Source: Gemmatimonadaceae bacterium
Lineage (GTDB): Bacteria > Gemmatimonadota > Gemmatimonadetes > Gemmatimonadales > Gemmatimonadaceae
Direction of reading: 5' to 3'
DNA: 43,692 bases
NCBI GenBank assembly: GCA_025450035.1
Contig: JANWIF010000068.1
Coordinates: forward strand, 1 to 43,692
Positions 24,819-33,156 of the stretch are shown one piece after another (position 1 is the stretch's first letter; each line of letters opens with the position of its first letter). A program made the translations under genes and the position numbers. The notes under the pieces were generated by a model. It was not told the origin of the DNA. It saw nothing but the letters and a program-made list of their open reading frames with translations, and ran no database searches.

Positions 24819-24931
24819 ACGCCCGCCGGCACTACGACGTCATACAACGAAAGACAGACACGGTGGTCCGGCCGTGCTACGTTCCCGCCCAACGCAAGCG
24901 GACTCATCGCTATCGGACGCGGGAGCGGCCC
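24819..24931. promoter_or_regulatory. Divergent promoter region of the lasso operon and solute-binding protein gene
   Basis: 113 bases between two divergent starts; both promoters must lie in or near it. It contains ACGTCATAC (24837-24845), also present in the tandem repeat upstream of the sigma gene. The right end carries GGGAG (24921-24925), the ribosome binding site of the lipoprotein gene. I cannot name -35 and -10 boxes. Confidence 0.45.
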
Positions 24932-26623
24932 ATGTATCCATCGTTCGCCCAACTCGCCACCCCACATCGCTCGCGCCGCAACGTCGCGGCGACCGGCGCC
25001 GTGCTCGTTGCGATCGCCGCCGGGTGCGGCACAGCGCACGATCCGGCCCGCGATCATACGCTGGTGATCGCCCTCGCCGCCGAGCCCACGCTGCTCCTCC
25101 CACCACTCATCGATGAAACGCCGGGTTTCGTGGTGGCCGATCAGATTCTCGAACGGCTGGCCGATCCGGATTCCACGCTCGACATCATGCACGACACCGC
25201 CTTCCACCCGCGCCTCGCCGCAGCGTGGACGTGGGCCGCGGACTCGATGGCCATCGCGTTCCGCCTTGCGCCTAACGCAAGATGGCACGACGGCCGGCGG
25301 GTGACGGCGCATGATGTCCGCTTCACGTTCGATGTGTACGCCGACACCACCATCGCATCCGCTGCCGCGCCGCTCCTCGACAACATCGATTCCGTCCAGG
25401 TCCGCGACGACTCCACAGCGGTGTTCTGGTTCCACCGTCGCGCGCGCCTGCAATTCTTCGACGCCACCTACCACATGCGCATCCTGCCGCGGCACCTGCT
25501 CGACTCGCTGCCACGCCGCGCGCTCCGCGGCAGCCCGTTCGCACGCGCGCCCACCGGAACCGGCCCCTTTCGCTTCAGCCGGTGGCGCGCCGGTCAATCC
25601 GTGGAACTGGCCGCCAACGAGCGTTATCACGGCCGCCGCGCGCAATTCGATCGCCTGGTGTTCGCCATCGCATCCGATCCCTCCGCCACGCTCGCCCGCG
25701 CCCTCGCCGGCGAAGTGGACGTCGCGCCGCACATTCGCGCTTCGGATGTCGCGCGCGTTTCGCAGTCCCGGCGACTGCGCGTGCGGTCGTGGCCATCGCT
25801 GTCCAACGGCCTCGTGATGCTCGCCCTGCACGACGCCGCGACACCTGGCGACGCGCATCCGTTGTTCGGCGATTCCCGTGTCCGGCGCGCGCTCACCCTC
25901 GCACTCGATCGCGCGCGCATCACGCGCGGCGCGTTGGGCGAAACCGCGTCTCCCGCGCGCGGCCCGCTCCCTGCCCCGCTGCTGCACGGCGCTTTCCCGC
26001 CGCTCGTGCTCCTCGCGTTCGATCCGCGGCACGCCGCGGCGCTGCTCGACAGTGCCGGATGGTACATCACCGGCCCCGAACGCATTCGCCATCGCGGGCC
26101 GCGCGAACTGCGCTTCACACTGCTCATCCCCACTGCTGCCGTCGCCGCTCGCCGCGCCGCGATTCTCGCGCAGGAACAGCTGCGCAGCGTTGGCATCGCC
26201 ATGGACATCGATCTTGCCGACCCGGGCACGCTGGCCGCTCGGTTGGGCGAGCACCGCTTCGACGCGGTGCTCCTCGCCCTCGATTGGGATCCGAACCCGC
26301 TCAGCGCCCGCCAGCTGTGGGGAAGCAGCGCCGTAGCGCATGGCGCGAATTTCAGCGGCTATCAGAGCGCCGTGTTCGACTTCGCGATCGAAGCGTCCGC
26401 GCAGGCTCGCGATGCCGGCGCCACGCGCACGTTCGCCGCACAGGCGTGGGCGCAGCTCGTGGCCGACGCACCAGCGATCTGGCTCTACGACCTCCGCCAG
26501 ATCGCCGCCGTCCGCGCCAGCGTCCACTCCACTCCGGGCCGCCCCGATGCGTGGTGGAGCAGCCTCGCCGATTGGTCCGCCAAGACCGATGCCGACTCGC
26601 TCCGACCGACGGGGGTGCCTTGA
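24932..26623 (+). CDS. ABC transporter substrate-binding lipoprotein, family 5 (peptide/nickel type)
   Basis: Protein of 563 residues. A signal peptide ends in a lipobox (GAVLVAIAAGC, Cys about 31), so it should be a periplasmic lipoprotein. SBP_bac_5 motifs follow: PRLAAAWTWAADSMAIAFRL, ARWHDGRRVTAHDVRFTFDV, the cluster APTGTGPFRFSRWRAGQSVE and the late VRRALTLALDRARI. This family binds oligopeptides, dipeptides, nickel or heme. No permease or ATPase genes are adjacent, so it is an orphan in this window. GGGAG six bases upstream supports the ATG. It is divergent from the lasso operon and could capture peptide fragments released by the isopeptidase; that link is only positional. Confidence 0.85.
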   Translation: MYPSFAQLATPHRSRRNVAATGAVLVAIAAGCGTAHDPARDHTLVIALAAEPTLLLPPLIDETPGFVVADQILERLADPDSTLDIMHDTAFHPRLAAAWTWAADSMAIAFRLAPNARWHDGRRVTAHDVRFTFDVYADTTIASAAAPLLDNIDSVQVRDDSTAVFWFHRRARLQFFDATYHMRILPRHLLDSLPRRALRGSPFARAPTGTGPFRFSRWRAGQSVELAANERYHGRRAQFDRLVFAIASDPSATLARALAGEVDVAPHIRASDVARVSQSRRLRVRSWPSLSNGLVMLALHDAATPGDAHPLFGDSRVRRALTLALDRARITRGALGETASPARGPLPAPLLHGAFPPLVLLAFDPRHAAALLDSAGWYITGPERIRHRGPRELRFTLLIPTAAVAARRAAILAQEQLRSVGIAMDIDLADPGTLAARLGEHRFDAVLLALDWDPNPLSARQLWGSSAVAHGANFSGYQSAVFDFAIEASAQARDAGATRTFAAQAWAQLVADAPAIWLYDLRQIAAVRASVHSTPGRPDAWWSSLADWSAKTDADSLRPTGVP

Positions 26624-26635
26624 CGAACCGGGCTC

Positions 26636-27982
26636 ATGCGGTGTGATTGGAACAAGGGCCCGCGGATGAGCGGCGGGTGCGGCACGAACACCTGCGGCGG
26701 GAGTGCTGTCGTGCGGTCTTCCGGTTTCTCGAGCGCCCATCTGCCGTTTGTCGATGCGCTCTGCTCGCTCTCGTCCGATGTGGATCCCGATTGGACGATG
26801 ATTTCCGCGGGGCTGCTGTCGCTGCGCGTGGCCGATGCGTGGGCCCAACCGGGCGAGATTACCGACGACGAACTCGCCCTTCGCATCACGGCGGTGGCGC
26901 CGGTGGTCGATGCGATTCGCGATGATGACGAGCTGCGCGATGCGTTGCGCGCCCTGGTCGCCGAACTCGGCCCGCGTCACCAACATCACGAGGTGGAGCG
27001 CGCGCTCCTCGCCTACGGACGCGCGCTCGAGCAGCGGGCCCGATGGGCGCTGGCGCTCGACGTGTACGCGTCGCTGATCGAGCAGCACGCGCTCCGCGCG
27101 TCGCCCGCGACCCCGATCCACAACGAGATCGAAGCGCTGGTACGCATCGCCGAATGTCATCGGCACCGTGCGGAGTGGACGCGCGCCGAGGAGACCTTCG
27201 CGCACGCTGCCCAACGGGCCGCACTTGCGGGCGACAGCGCGGCGGCGCTCCGCGCGCGCTGCTACGGCGCCTCGGTCACCGCCGAACGGGGCGATTGGGA
27301 CGCCGCCGATGCACAGCTGACCGCCGTCGAAGCGGAAGCGGAACGCGCGAACTGCGGCGATCTGTCTGCGCTCGCGCGGCACGGACTGGCGCACGTAGCA
27401 TTCCTGCGCGGGGACGTGGAACGCGCCGCGCGGCTCGCGTTCGATGCGCTGGACGACCTGCGCGATCCACGTGAACGCGACCGAGCGCTGATCGACGTCG
27501 CCGCCGCGTTCGCCGAGCTCGGCGTGCGCAGCGCCGCGCGCGACGCACAACTCATCATCTCGGCCACCACGCAGGACGCGTACGTGCGTTGGACGTCGCT
27601 GATCAACCTCATGGAAATCGCCGCCGCAGACCGCGAGCAACCGGCGTTCGAGCAGTATCGCCGCATGCTCGCCGCTCCCGCCCAACGACTGCCTCCCAGG
27701 CTCGGCGGCTATTTCCACTTCTATTCCGCAGGAGGCGCACGCGCGTTCGGCGACACTGAAACCGCGCGCGACGAGTATCGCCGCGCGCTCGGCATCGCGA
27801 CGCGCGCGCGATTGGATCCGCTGGCCCACGATAGTGCTGCCGCACTGCGCGCGCTCGACGCGGCTCCTCCACTCCCACCTCCCGATGCCCCGCCGGCACG
27901 GGCACCTACGCCCGCGACGGCGAGTATCGCCGGAGCACTCGCCCGCATGCGCGAGGCGGTGTTGCCCGATGCTCCGCGCTGA
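26636..27982 (+). CDS. TPR-like helical repeat protein
   Basis: Protein of up to 448 residues, almost all helical, with repeated TPR-like units rich in Ala, Arg and Glu (ALLAYGRALEQRARWALALD, AECHRHRAEWTRAEETFAHA, ALARHGLAHVAFLRGDVERA). The extreme N-terminus has a small Cys motif, SGGCGTNTCGGS, and the C-terminus ends with a Pro-rich linker and a short helix. There is no signal peptide or enzyme domain. The start is uncertain: ATG 26636 or ATG 26666, neither with a good ribosome binding site. It follows the lipoprotein gene by 12 bases and is probably co-transcribed. Such proteins usually scaffold other proteins; the partner is unknown. Confidence 0.7.
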   Translation: MRCDWNKGPRMSGGCGTNTCGGSAVVRSSGFSSAHLPFVDALCSLSSDVDPDWTMISAGLLSLRVADAWAQPGEITDDELALRITAVAPVVDAIRDDDELRDALRALVAELGPRHQHHEVERALLAYGRALEQRARWALALDVYASLIEQHALRASPATPIHNEIEALVRIAECHRHRAEWTRAEETFAHAAQRAALAGDSAAALRARCYGASVTAERGDWDAADAQLTAVEAEAERANCGDLSALARHGLAHVAFLRGDVERAARLAFDALDDLRDPRERDRALIDVAAAFAELGVRSAARDAQLIISATTQDAYVRWTSLINLMEIAAADREQPAFEQYRRMLAAPAQRLPPRLGGYFHFYSAGGARAFGDTETARDEYRRALGIATRARLDPLAHDSAAALRALDAAPPLPPPDAPPARAPTPATASIAGALARMREAVLPDAPR

Positions 27983-28013
27983 GCAGGGACACGCGAGATC
28001 CTCAGCCCAGCAC

Positions 28014-28154
28014 TCAACGCCCTCCCTGAACGACGTTCGGATGAGGACCGATGGTGATCTGCTGATCCTGCGGTGCAGGCGCAGTGGGCGAGGTGCACGC
28101 CGCGACCAGCGCGGCGGTCACGAGAACCAGAACGAGCGTGCGATGACGGCGCAT
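28014..28154 (-). CDS. Small lipoprotein of 46 residues
   Basis: Very short gene with a strong GGGGAGG five bases before the ATG. The product begins MRRHRTLVLVLVTAALVAAC, a textbook lipoprotein signal with a lipobox ending at Cys20. The mature part is only 26 residues, Pro- and Gln-rich (SPTAPAPQDQQITIGPHPNV). It resembles small entericidin-like or anchor-type lipoproteins only in layout; I do not recognise the family. It is divergent from the second HTH regulator gene, which may control it. The frame continues upstream, but the ribosome binding site and signal sequence decide this start. Confidence 0.75.
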   Translation of the reverse strand: MRRHRTLVLVLVTAALVAACTSPTAPAPQDQQITIGPHPNVVQGGR

Positions 28155-28339
28155 GGAACCTCCCCTTGCCGGTGTGTGCGACGTCGCTCCGCCGGCCGGT
28201 CTCCAATCGCGGCGCAGAGTCGTGAAGCGACGGGCGACACGTTCGCCCGAACGCCTGTGCTCGTTCCCGCACAAACGCGACCTAACAGCGCATGGATGGG
28301 ACATTGCCGCGTCGATGCATCGTGCGGAGCACGCGTACC

Positions 28340-29179
28340 GTGAACGTCGTCGCGTTTCTCCCCGACCCGTTACTCGGCCGGCTGCGATCCGCGTTGGGCA
28401 GCGATCACACCGTGATCGTCGTGACCGAAATTGTCGGCGATCGCGGCCTTGCCGCGCAACTCGACCGCGGCGCCGCGGACCTCGTGGTGATCGACCCGGG
28501 CGATCGTCGCCTCGAGCGCCGCACGCACACGCTCGTCGTGCTGTTCGCGCAGCACAGCATCGTTCCAGTGCTGATCTATACGACGCTCGGTCCCGCTAGC
28601 ATCCCTGCCGCGGCTCAGCTGTTGCGCGAGGGCACTCGCGAGCTCTTGCTTGTCGGCCTGGAAGACCAACCGGGCGCCATGCGCGCGATGGTGGTACGCA
28701 TTACCATGCACGCGCTCGCCGAGCGTTTTCTCACCGCTACCGCGCGGCAATTGGCGCAGTTGCCACCGTCCGTGGCCCGTGCGCTGCAGGCGCTCTTCGC
28801 CACGCCGCGCCGATATCGATCGGTGGAAGACATCGCTCTCGCTGCCGCGGTCACGCGTCGCCACCTCGCGCGCGTCACCCGTCGCGCCGGCTTCGCATCG
28901 TGCCGCGACCTGCTCGCCGTAGCGCGCGTGTTGTCCACCTACCGGTTGGTGCAGCACGAGCATTGCTCGCTCGGCCGCGCCGCCGCGCAACTCGCAACCG
29001 ATCCGCGCGCGCTCGCGCGCCAGGTACGCGTGACTGCCAGCGTCGCGTCCCTGGCCCATCTTGCCGCGCTCGATCCCGACGAACTGCTCGGCCGATGCGT
29101 GCGCATGGTGTGTCGCCCCAGCGGCGTCGCGTCGCGTCCTTTACGGGTCCGGCGTCCACGCTCCCTACCCCTCGTCTGA
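28340..29179 (+). CDS. HTH (AraC-like) transcriptional regulator with receiver-like N-terminus
   Basis: About 279 residues from a GTG with GGAG about ten bases upstream; an ATG at 28292 would add 16 residues. The N-terminal half alternates hydrophobic strands and helices like a response-regulator receiver (VNVVAFLPDPLLGRLRSALG, ADLVVIDPGD, VPVLIYTTLG), although true phosphorylation residues are not certain. The C-terminal half is AraC-like helix-turn-helix (SVEDIALAAAVTRRHLARVT and a second, weaker unit CSLGRAAAQLATDPRALARQ). The architecture is like that of the lasso-operon regulator, so the two are probably distant paralogues. It may regulate the divergent small lipoprotein. Confidence 0.7.
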   Translation: MNVVAFLPDPLLGRLRSALGSDHTVIVVTEIVGDRGLAAQLDRGAADLVVIDPGDRRLERRTHTLVVLFAQHSIVPVLIYTTLGPASIPAAAQLLREGTRELLLVGLEDQPGAMRAMVVRITMHALAERFLTATARQLAQLPPSVARALQALFATPRRYRSVEDIALAAAVTRRHLARVTRRAGFASCRDLLAVARVLSTYRLVQHEHCSLGRAAAQLATDPRALARQVRVTASVASLAHLAALDPDELLGRCVRMVCRPSGVASRPLRVRRPRSLPLV

Positions 29180-29313
29180 CATAGCGACAGCATAGTCCGT
29201 CAGCGAACATGTGTATGACGAACGATGACAACGTAGGACTGCATAGTTCCCACGCGTTCCGTATGTTCGCCCGCGACTTCCACCACCGGTCTATGGGCGA
29301 GCGCACGAGACGT

Positions 29314-29511
29314 ATGGCGAAGACACGAAATCCCAAGAAGAAGGTCGTACAGGTGCGTGTGACTCCAGCGGAAAAGGCCCGGATCGAACGCGCGGCCCTC
29401 GCCGAGAATCGCACGGTGAGCAATTGGATCTACGGGTTGATCATGCGGGAGCTCCCCAGCCGCGATGAGCCCCAGCTCAGGGTCGCCGAACCGAAACAGC
29501 CGCGAAGCTGA
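29314..29511 (+). CDS. Small ribbon-helix-helix-like DNA-binding protein
   Basis: About 65 residues. The Lys/Arg-rich N-terminus (MAKTRNPKKKVVQVRVTPAE) followed by KARIERAALAENRTVSNWIY and LIMRELP matches a ribbon-helix-helix pattern: one beta strand VVQVRVTP, then helices with the conserved hydrophobic spacing. Such proteins are often antitoxins or plasmid/mobilisation regulators, but no toxin gene is adjacent. The start is uncertain because no clear ribosome binding site is visible; ATGs at 29293, 29263 and 29209 are in frame. A strong terminator hairpin follows 22 bases after the stop. Confidence 0.6.
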   Translation: MAKTRNPKKKVVQVRVTPAEKARIERAALAENRTVSNWIYGLIMRELPSRDEPQLRVAEPKQPRS

Positions 29512-29532
29512 GCAGCCGCACAAAAAGCAACA

Positions 29533-29571
29533 GCGGCCGGTACGGGCACCTCACACTGCCGTACCGGCCGC
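29533..29571. terminator. Strong bidirectional intrinsic terminator
   Basis: Perfect 13-bp stem GCGGCCGGTACGG (29533-29545) / CCGTACCGGCCGC (29559-29571) with a 13-base loop, between two convergent small genes. On the minus strand the stem is followed by TGTTGCTTTTTG, a U-rich tract, so it should efficiently end transcription of the 29592-29828 gene. Confidence 0.88.
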
Positions 29572-29591
29572 CTCGCGCTTTCGGGTGTCGG

Positions 29592-29828
29592 TTATGCCGC
29601 TTTCTTGCTCGCCTGCTGCCAACACACCCGATCGTCCAGTCCATCCAGATACGCCGCGAAATGTGCCGGCGGGAAGCCGGTCACACCGATCTCCAACCGG
29701 TCGCCGCGCCCAACGCGCGCCTGCTCGACGATGGCCTCCATCGCCTTGGCGAACGTTGGGCTCGTCACTGCGCCGGCGAGGCGCAGCGATTCGTCCGGAC
29801 CGCTGAGCGAGAACTCGAACCGAGTCAT
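29592..29828 (-). CDS. Hypothetical small protein of 78 residues
   Basis: Short protein beginning MTRFEFSLSGPDESLRLAGA with an alternating beta-strand-like start, a helix TFAKAMEAIVEQARVGRGDR, then DRLEIGVTGFPPAHFAAYLD and a Lys/Ala end. AGGAGG five bases before the ATG is a very good ribosome binding site, and a strong terminator lies directly downstream, so the gene looks real and monocistronic. There is no signal peptide, membrane segment or recognisable family. Function unknown. Confidence 0.7.
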   Translation of the reverse strand: MTRFEFSLSGPDESLRLAGAVTSPTFAKAMEAIVEQARVGRGDRLEIGVTGFPPAHFAAYLDGLDDRVCWQQASKKAA

Positions 29829-29998
29829 GCGCCCTCCTGGAAGTGGAGCGAAGCCAGAACCCCGTACCGCGACCCTGTTCGCGGAGCACGCAGTTGCGAC
29901 CCCCTACCCGTTGTTCGTACACCGACATCAGGGAAACGATCGGCGCACCGAAAAAGTTCCGAAGCGCCGATTCAGCGCCTCTCGCCTGCCGCTCGGCA

Positions 29999-31387
29999 TC
30001 ACTCCCCCAACGCCTCGAGAAAGTTCGCCGCCCACCGCTGCACATCGTTTTTCATGACGCATTCGCGCAGCGCGCGCATCCGGCGCGTCCGCTCCTCGGG
30101 CGCCATCACGAGCGCCTGATGCATGGCCTCCGCAGTCTGGTCCACATCGTACGGGTTCACGATGAGTGAGTCGACCAGTTCCTCCGCGGCTCCGGCGAAT
30201 TCGCTCAACACGAGCACGCCATCATTGTCCGTGCGCGAGGCCACAAATTCTTTGGCTACCAGATTCATGCCGTCGCGCACTGGTGTGACGACCATCACGT
30301 CGGCCGCGCGATAGAGCGCAATGAGCACGGATCGCGACACACTGCGATGCACGTAGTGAATGGGCGCCCACGCCGGCACGGAGTAGGTACCGTTGATGCG
30401 CCCCACCAGCGATTCCACTTCCTCGCGCACGTGCTGGTATGCCCGCACTCCCTCGCGCGACGGCACGGCGATCTGCACGAAGCGCACGCGCTCGCGCCAC
30501 TCGGGATGACGGCGCAGCAGCTGCTCCACGGCGATCAGGCGGCGCGGAATTCCCTTGCTATAGTCGAGCCGGTCGATCCCCAAGAGCAATGGGCCGGTAT
30601 CGTTCCTGCGCAGGCGCGTGACTTCGCTCCGAACGGCCGGCGATTCCGCCCGTCGCTCGAAGTCGCGCGCATCGATGCCCATCGGGAACACGCCCGCACG
30701 CACGCGGCGGCCGCCGTATTCGAACTCGTTGGCGTGCGCGTTGATTCCCAGCAGGCGGTGCACCGCCGCCGCAAAGTGGCCCCGATGGCGCTTTGTGTGA
30801 AACCCAACGACATCCGCGCCGAGCATCCCTTCCACCAACTCTCTACGCCACGCGAGCGTGAAAAAGATCTCGGGCGTGGGGAAGGGAATATGGAGGAAAA
30901 ATCCAATGCGTGCGCGCGGTATCCGCTCGCGCACCAGCGCGGGGACGCGGAGCAAGTGATAGTCGTGCACCCACACCTGATCGCCTTCGCGCCACTCGCG
31001 CGCGACCGCATCCGCGAAGCGCGCATTCACACGCTCGTAGACATCCCACCCGTTGACGCGCAGCGGCAGTTGGTCCAACCGGTCGTGGCAGACCGGCCAT
31101 AGCACACTATTGGCGATGCGCTCGTAGTACACCCGGATTTCCTCTGCCGACAGCTCCACACTCACCAACCGCCGCTTCTGCAGTTGGCGTTGCAGCTCGC
31201 ACCGTCCGTCTTCGCCTAACTCGACGAGCTCACCCGTCCAGCCGATCCACGTCCCGTGCGAGCGCTCGTGCGGGGTGCGCAATCCGGTTGCGAGGCCGCC
31301 CACGCTCGCGCGCACCACGGGTCGGCCATCCGAACCGGACACCGTTACCGGCAGCCGGTTCGACACGATCAACAGCCGGCCGCTCAC
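29999..31387 (-). CDS. otsA: Trehalose-6-phosphate synthase OtsA
   Basis: GT20 glycosyltransferase of 462 residues that makes trehalose 6-phosphate from glucose 6-phosphate and a nucleotide-glucose. Motifs are in order: [12 protein letters not shown] at the N-terminus, [108 protein letters not shown] and the nucleotide-sugar site [20 protein letters not shown] chose GTG at 31387 because it starts at the conserved N-terminal strand and overlaps the MscS-like stop as GTGA. No otsB phosphatase is in this window. Coupling to a mechanosensitive channel points to osmotic stress. Confidence 0.95.
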   Translation of the reverse strand: MSGRLLIVSNRLPVTVSGSDGRPVVRASVGGLATGLRTPHERSHGTWIGWTGELVELGEDGRCELQRQLQKRRLVSVELSAEEIRVYYERIANSVLWPVCHDRLDQLPLRVNGWDVYERVNARFADAVAREWREGDQVWVHDYHLLRVPALVRERIPRARIGFFLHIPFPTPEIFFTLAWRRELVEGMLGADVVGFHTKRHRGHFAAAVHRLLGINAHANEFEYGGRRVRAGVFPMGIDARDFERRAESPAVRSEVTRLRRNDTGPLLLGIDRLDYSKGIPRRLIAVEQLLRRHPEWRERVRFVQIAVPSREGVRAYQHVREEVESLVGRINGTYSVPAWAPIHYVHRSVSRSVLIALYRAADVMVVTPVRDGMNLVAKEFVASRTDNDGVLVLSEFAGAAEELVDSLIVNPYDVDQTAEAMHQALVMAPEERTRRMRALRECVMKNDVQRWAANFLEALGE

Positions 31388-33066
31388 GAGGGCGGCGGCA
31401 TGGGCGCGGCATCCACGGCCGGCGTGGAGACGGGAGCCGGCGGCAGAGAGGCGATGTGCACGGTCTGCGTCGGAAATGCGAACCGCGTGCCCGCGCGCTC
31501 CACCGCGTCCATGATGCGGAGCAGGACGTCCTGGCGGATGCGTTGGAACTCGCTCCCGTTGGTGGTCTGAAACGCCGCGATCACCTGCACGTCGAGCGAC
31601 GACGGGCTGAGCTGCAGGAAAAACACGCCGATCGTGTCGGGCGCGACCTTGGGTTCGGATCGCAGCACCTGCTCGGTGCCGGCGATCACGGCGCGCATCT
31701 GCGCGGCGGTGGTGTCGTACACCAATTGCAACACGCCGGTGAATCGGATCCGATCGCGCGGCGCGAACGCCTCGATCTTGGCGTCGGCGACCTTCCCGTT
31801 CGGCATCGACACGATGGTCCGCTCGGGGGTGCGGATGCGCGTGGAGCGCAGCCCGATGGCCTCCACGATGCCGTTCACGCCCTCGATGGTCACCGTGTCT
31901 CCTTCGCGGAACAACCGGTCGGCCCCGATGGATACGGCGCCGAACAGATTCTCCAACGTTTTCTGCGCCGCGAGCGCGAACGCCAATCCGCCTAACCCGA
32001 GGCCGCCGAGCAGCGCCGCAACCGGATAGCCGAGCGTCGCCAGCACGGCCACGATGCCGATCACCGCCACCGCCGCCTTGGCCGCGCGCGACATCAGCGA
32101 CAGCAGGCCGCGCGACGTGGTGCTCGTCTGCGCCCACCCCTCCTCGACCGTGACCTGCCGCCACCCGTCCACCATCCGCCACAATGCCCAGAACAGCGCG
32201 ATCACGAGCACCGCGTTGATGATCGTGCCGATCTTCTGGTTGGCGCGAGCATCGAGCGAGAGCCAGGGCAGCAGCCCGAGCGCCACCACCATCATCGCCC
32301 CCAGCGCGAACGGGCCGTGCAGCTCGCGCAGCAATCGCTCGCTCCACTTACTCTTCGCCCGGCGGCCCACCAGTCCAACCAGCGCCCGTGCCAGCCGGCC
32401 GATCACCGTCCCCAGCCCCCACGATACCAGAACGAGCAGCGGCATCGCCAGCCACTGCCACCACCTGATGCCTAACGGGCCGGCGTTCAACAGCCGCGAC
32501 GGCAGATGCTCGAGCGTCCACCGGTCCGGCAGTTGATCGTACCACCCGGCAATCCGGTCCACCGTGCTCCGCGAGAACACCCAGCGCCCCACCCCGGCGC
32601 GCGTCACCCGCGTCAGCCGAACGGGATCGCGCCGGTTGTGCGAGCCGGGTACCGTGCCGATCTGTTGGGCACCGTCCGGCAGCCGGGCCGTGGTGTCGCC
32701 ATGCGATGCACCGGACACCGCGTCGAGATCGATGTCGATGTACCGGTCGAGCACCACCGACAATTCGCGCGCAAGGTGCGCACCGCTCTCGCGTTCGGAA
32801 GCGGAGAAGTCGAGGTACTGCGCGGCATCGCTGAAGTCACCCGCATTGGTCAGTTCCAGGAACGCGGACAGGGCGGCGCGCGGCGAGTCGGGTGCGGTAT
32901 TCCCCGCCCGCTTCGACGTGTCGGTGACCGCGGGCTTCTTGCCCAAAGCGAGGGGAAAGACCTGCGCCGACCCGGCACCGGATGCCAACAGTGCTAACCC
33001 GGCCGCAAACAGGCCGACCCGTATCCACGCCGGTACCCAGCGCTGCCGGCGAACGCATTGACCCAT
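31384..33066 (-). CDS. MscS family mechanosensitive ion channel
   Basis: Protein of 560 residues. A signal-like N-terminus is followed by a periplasmic domain (about 40-180) and then several membrane helices (WWQWLAMPLLVLVSWGLGTV, GAMMVVALGLLPWLSL, TIINAVLVIALFWALWRMVD). The MscS pore helix is GYPVAALLGGLGLGGLAFAL, rich in Gly/Ala, followed by AAQKTLENLFGAVSIGADRL and the beta domain FREGDTVTIEGVNGIVEAIG. The C-terminal cytoplasmic domain has TRIRTPERTIVSMPNGKVAD. It opens on membrane tension to release solutes during hypo-osmotic shock. It is translationally coupled to otsA, so solute release and trehalose synthesis share one transcript. The ATG at 33066 has only a weak ribosome binding site. 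Confidence 0.9.
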   Translation of the reverse strand: MGQCVRRQRWVPAWIRVGLFAAGLALLASGAGSAQVFPLALGKKPAVTDTSKRAGNTAPDSPRAALSAFLELTNAGDFSDAAQYLDFSASERESGAHLARELSVVLDRYIDIDLDAVSGASHGDTTARLPDGAQQIGTVPGSHNRRDPVRLTRVTRAGVGRWVFSRSTVDRIAGWYDQLPDRWTLEHLPSRLLNAGPLGIRWWQWLAMPLLVLVSWGLGTVIGRLARALVGLVGRRAKSKWSERLLRELHGPFALGAMMVVALGLLPWLSLDARANQKIGTIINAVLVIALFWALWRMVDGWRQVTVEEGWAQTSTTSRGLLSLMSRAAKAAVAVIGIVAVLATLGYPVAALLGGLGLGGLAFALAAQKTLENLFGAVSIGADRLFREGDTVTIEGVNGIVEAIGLRSTRIRTPERTIVSMPNGKVADAKIEAFAPRDRIRFTGVLQLVYDTTAAQMRAVIAGTEQVLRSEPKVAPDTIGVFFLQLSPSSLDVQVIAAFQTTNGSEFQRIRQDVLLRIMDAVERAGTRFAFPTQTVHIASLPPAPVSTPAVDAAPMPPPS

Positions 33067-33156
33067 TGTGTCGACTTACCGCGGTAAGGAGGGAACCTTC
33101 GCCCATCATACGAGAGAGCTTGCGCACTTTCCAGCGGCATCGTAGGTAAGATCATC

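Noticed and set aside
24797-27829. A 1010-codon open frame on the minus strand across the solute-binding protein and TPR-like genes
   Set aside because: It is antisense to two genes with clear family motifs and ribosome binding context; its translation is Arg/Glu/Gly-rich with no domain, as expected of a GC-rich shadow frame.
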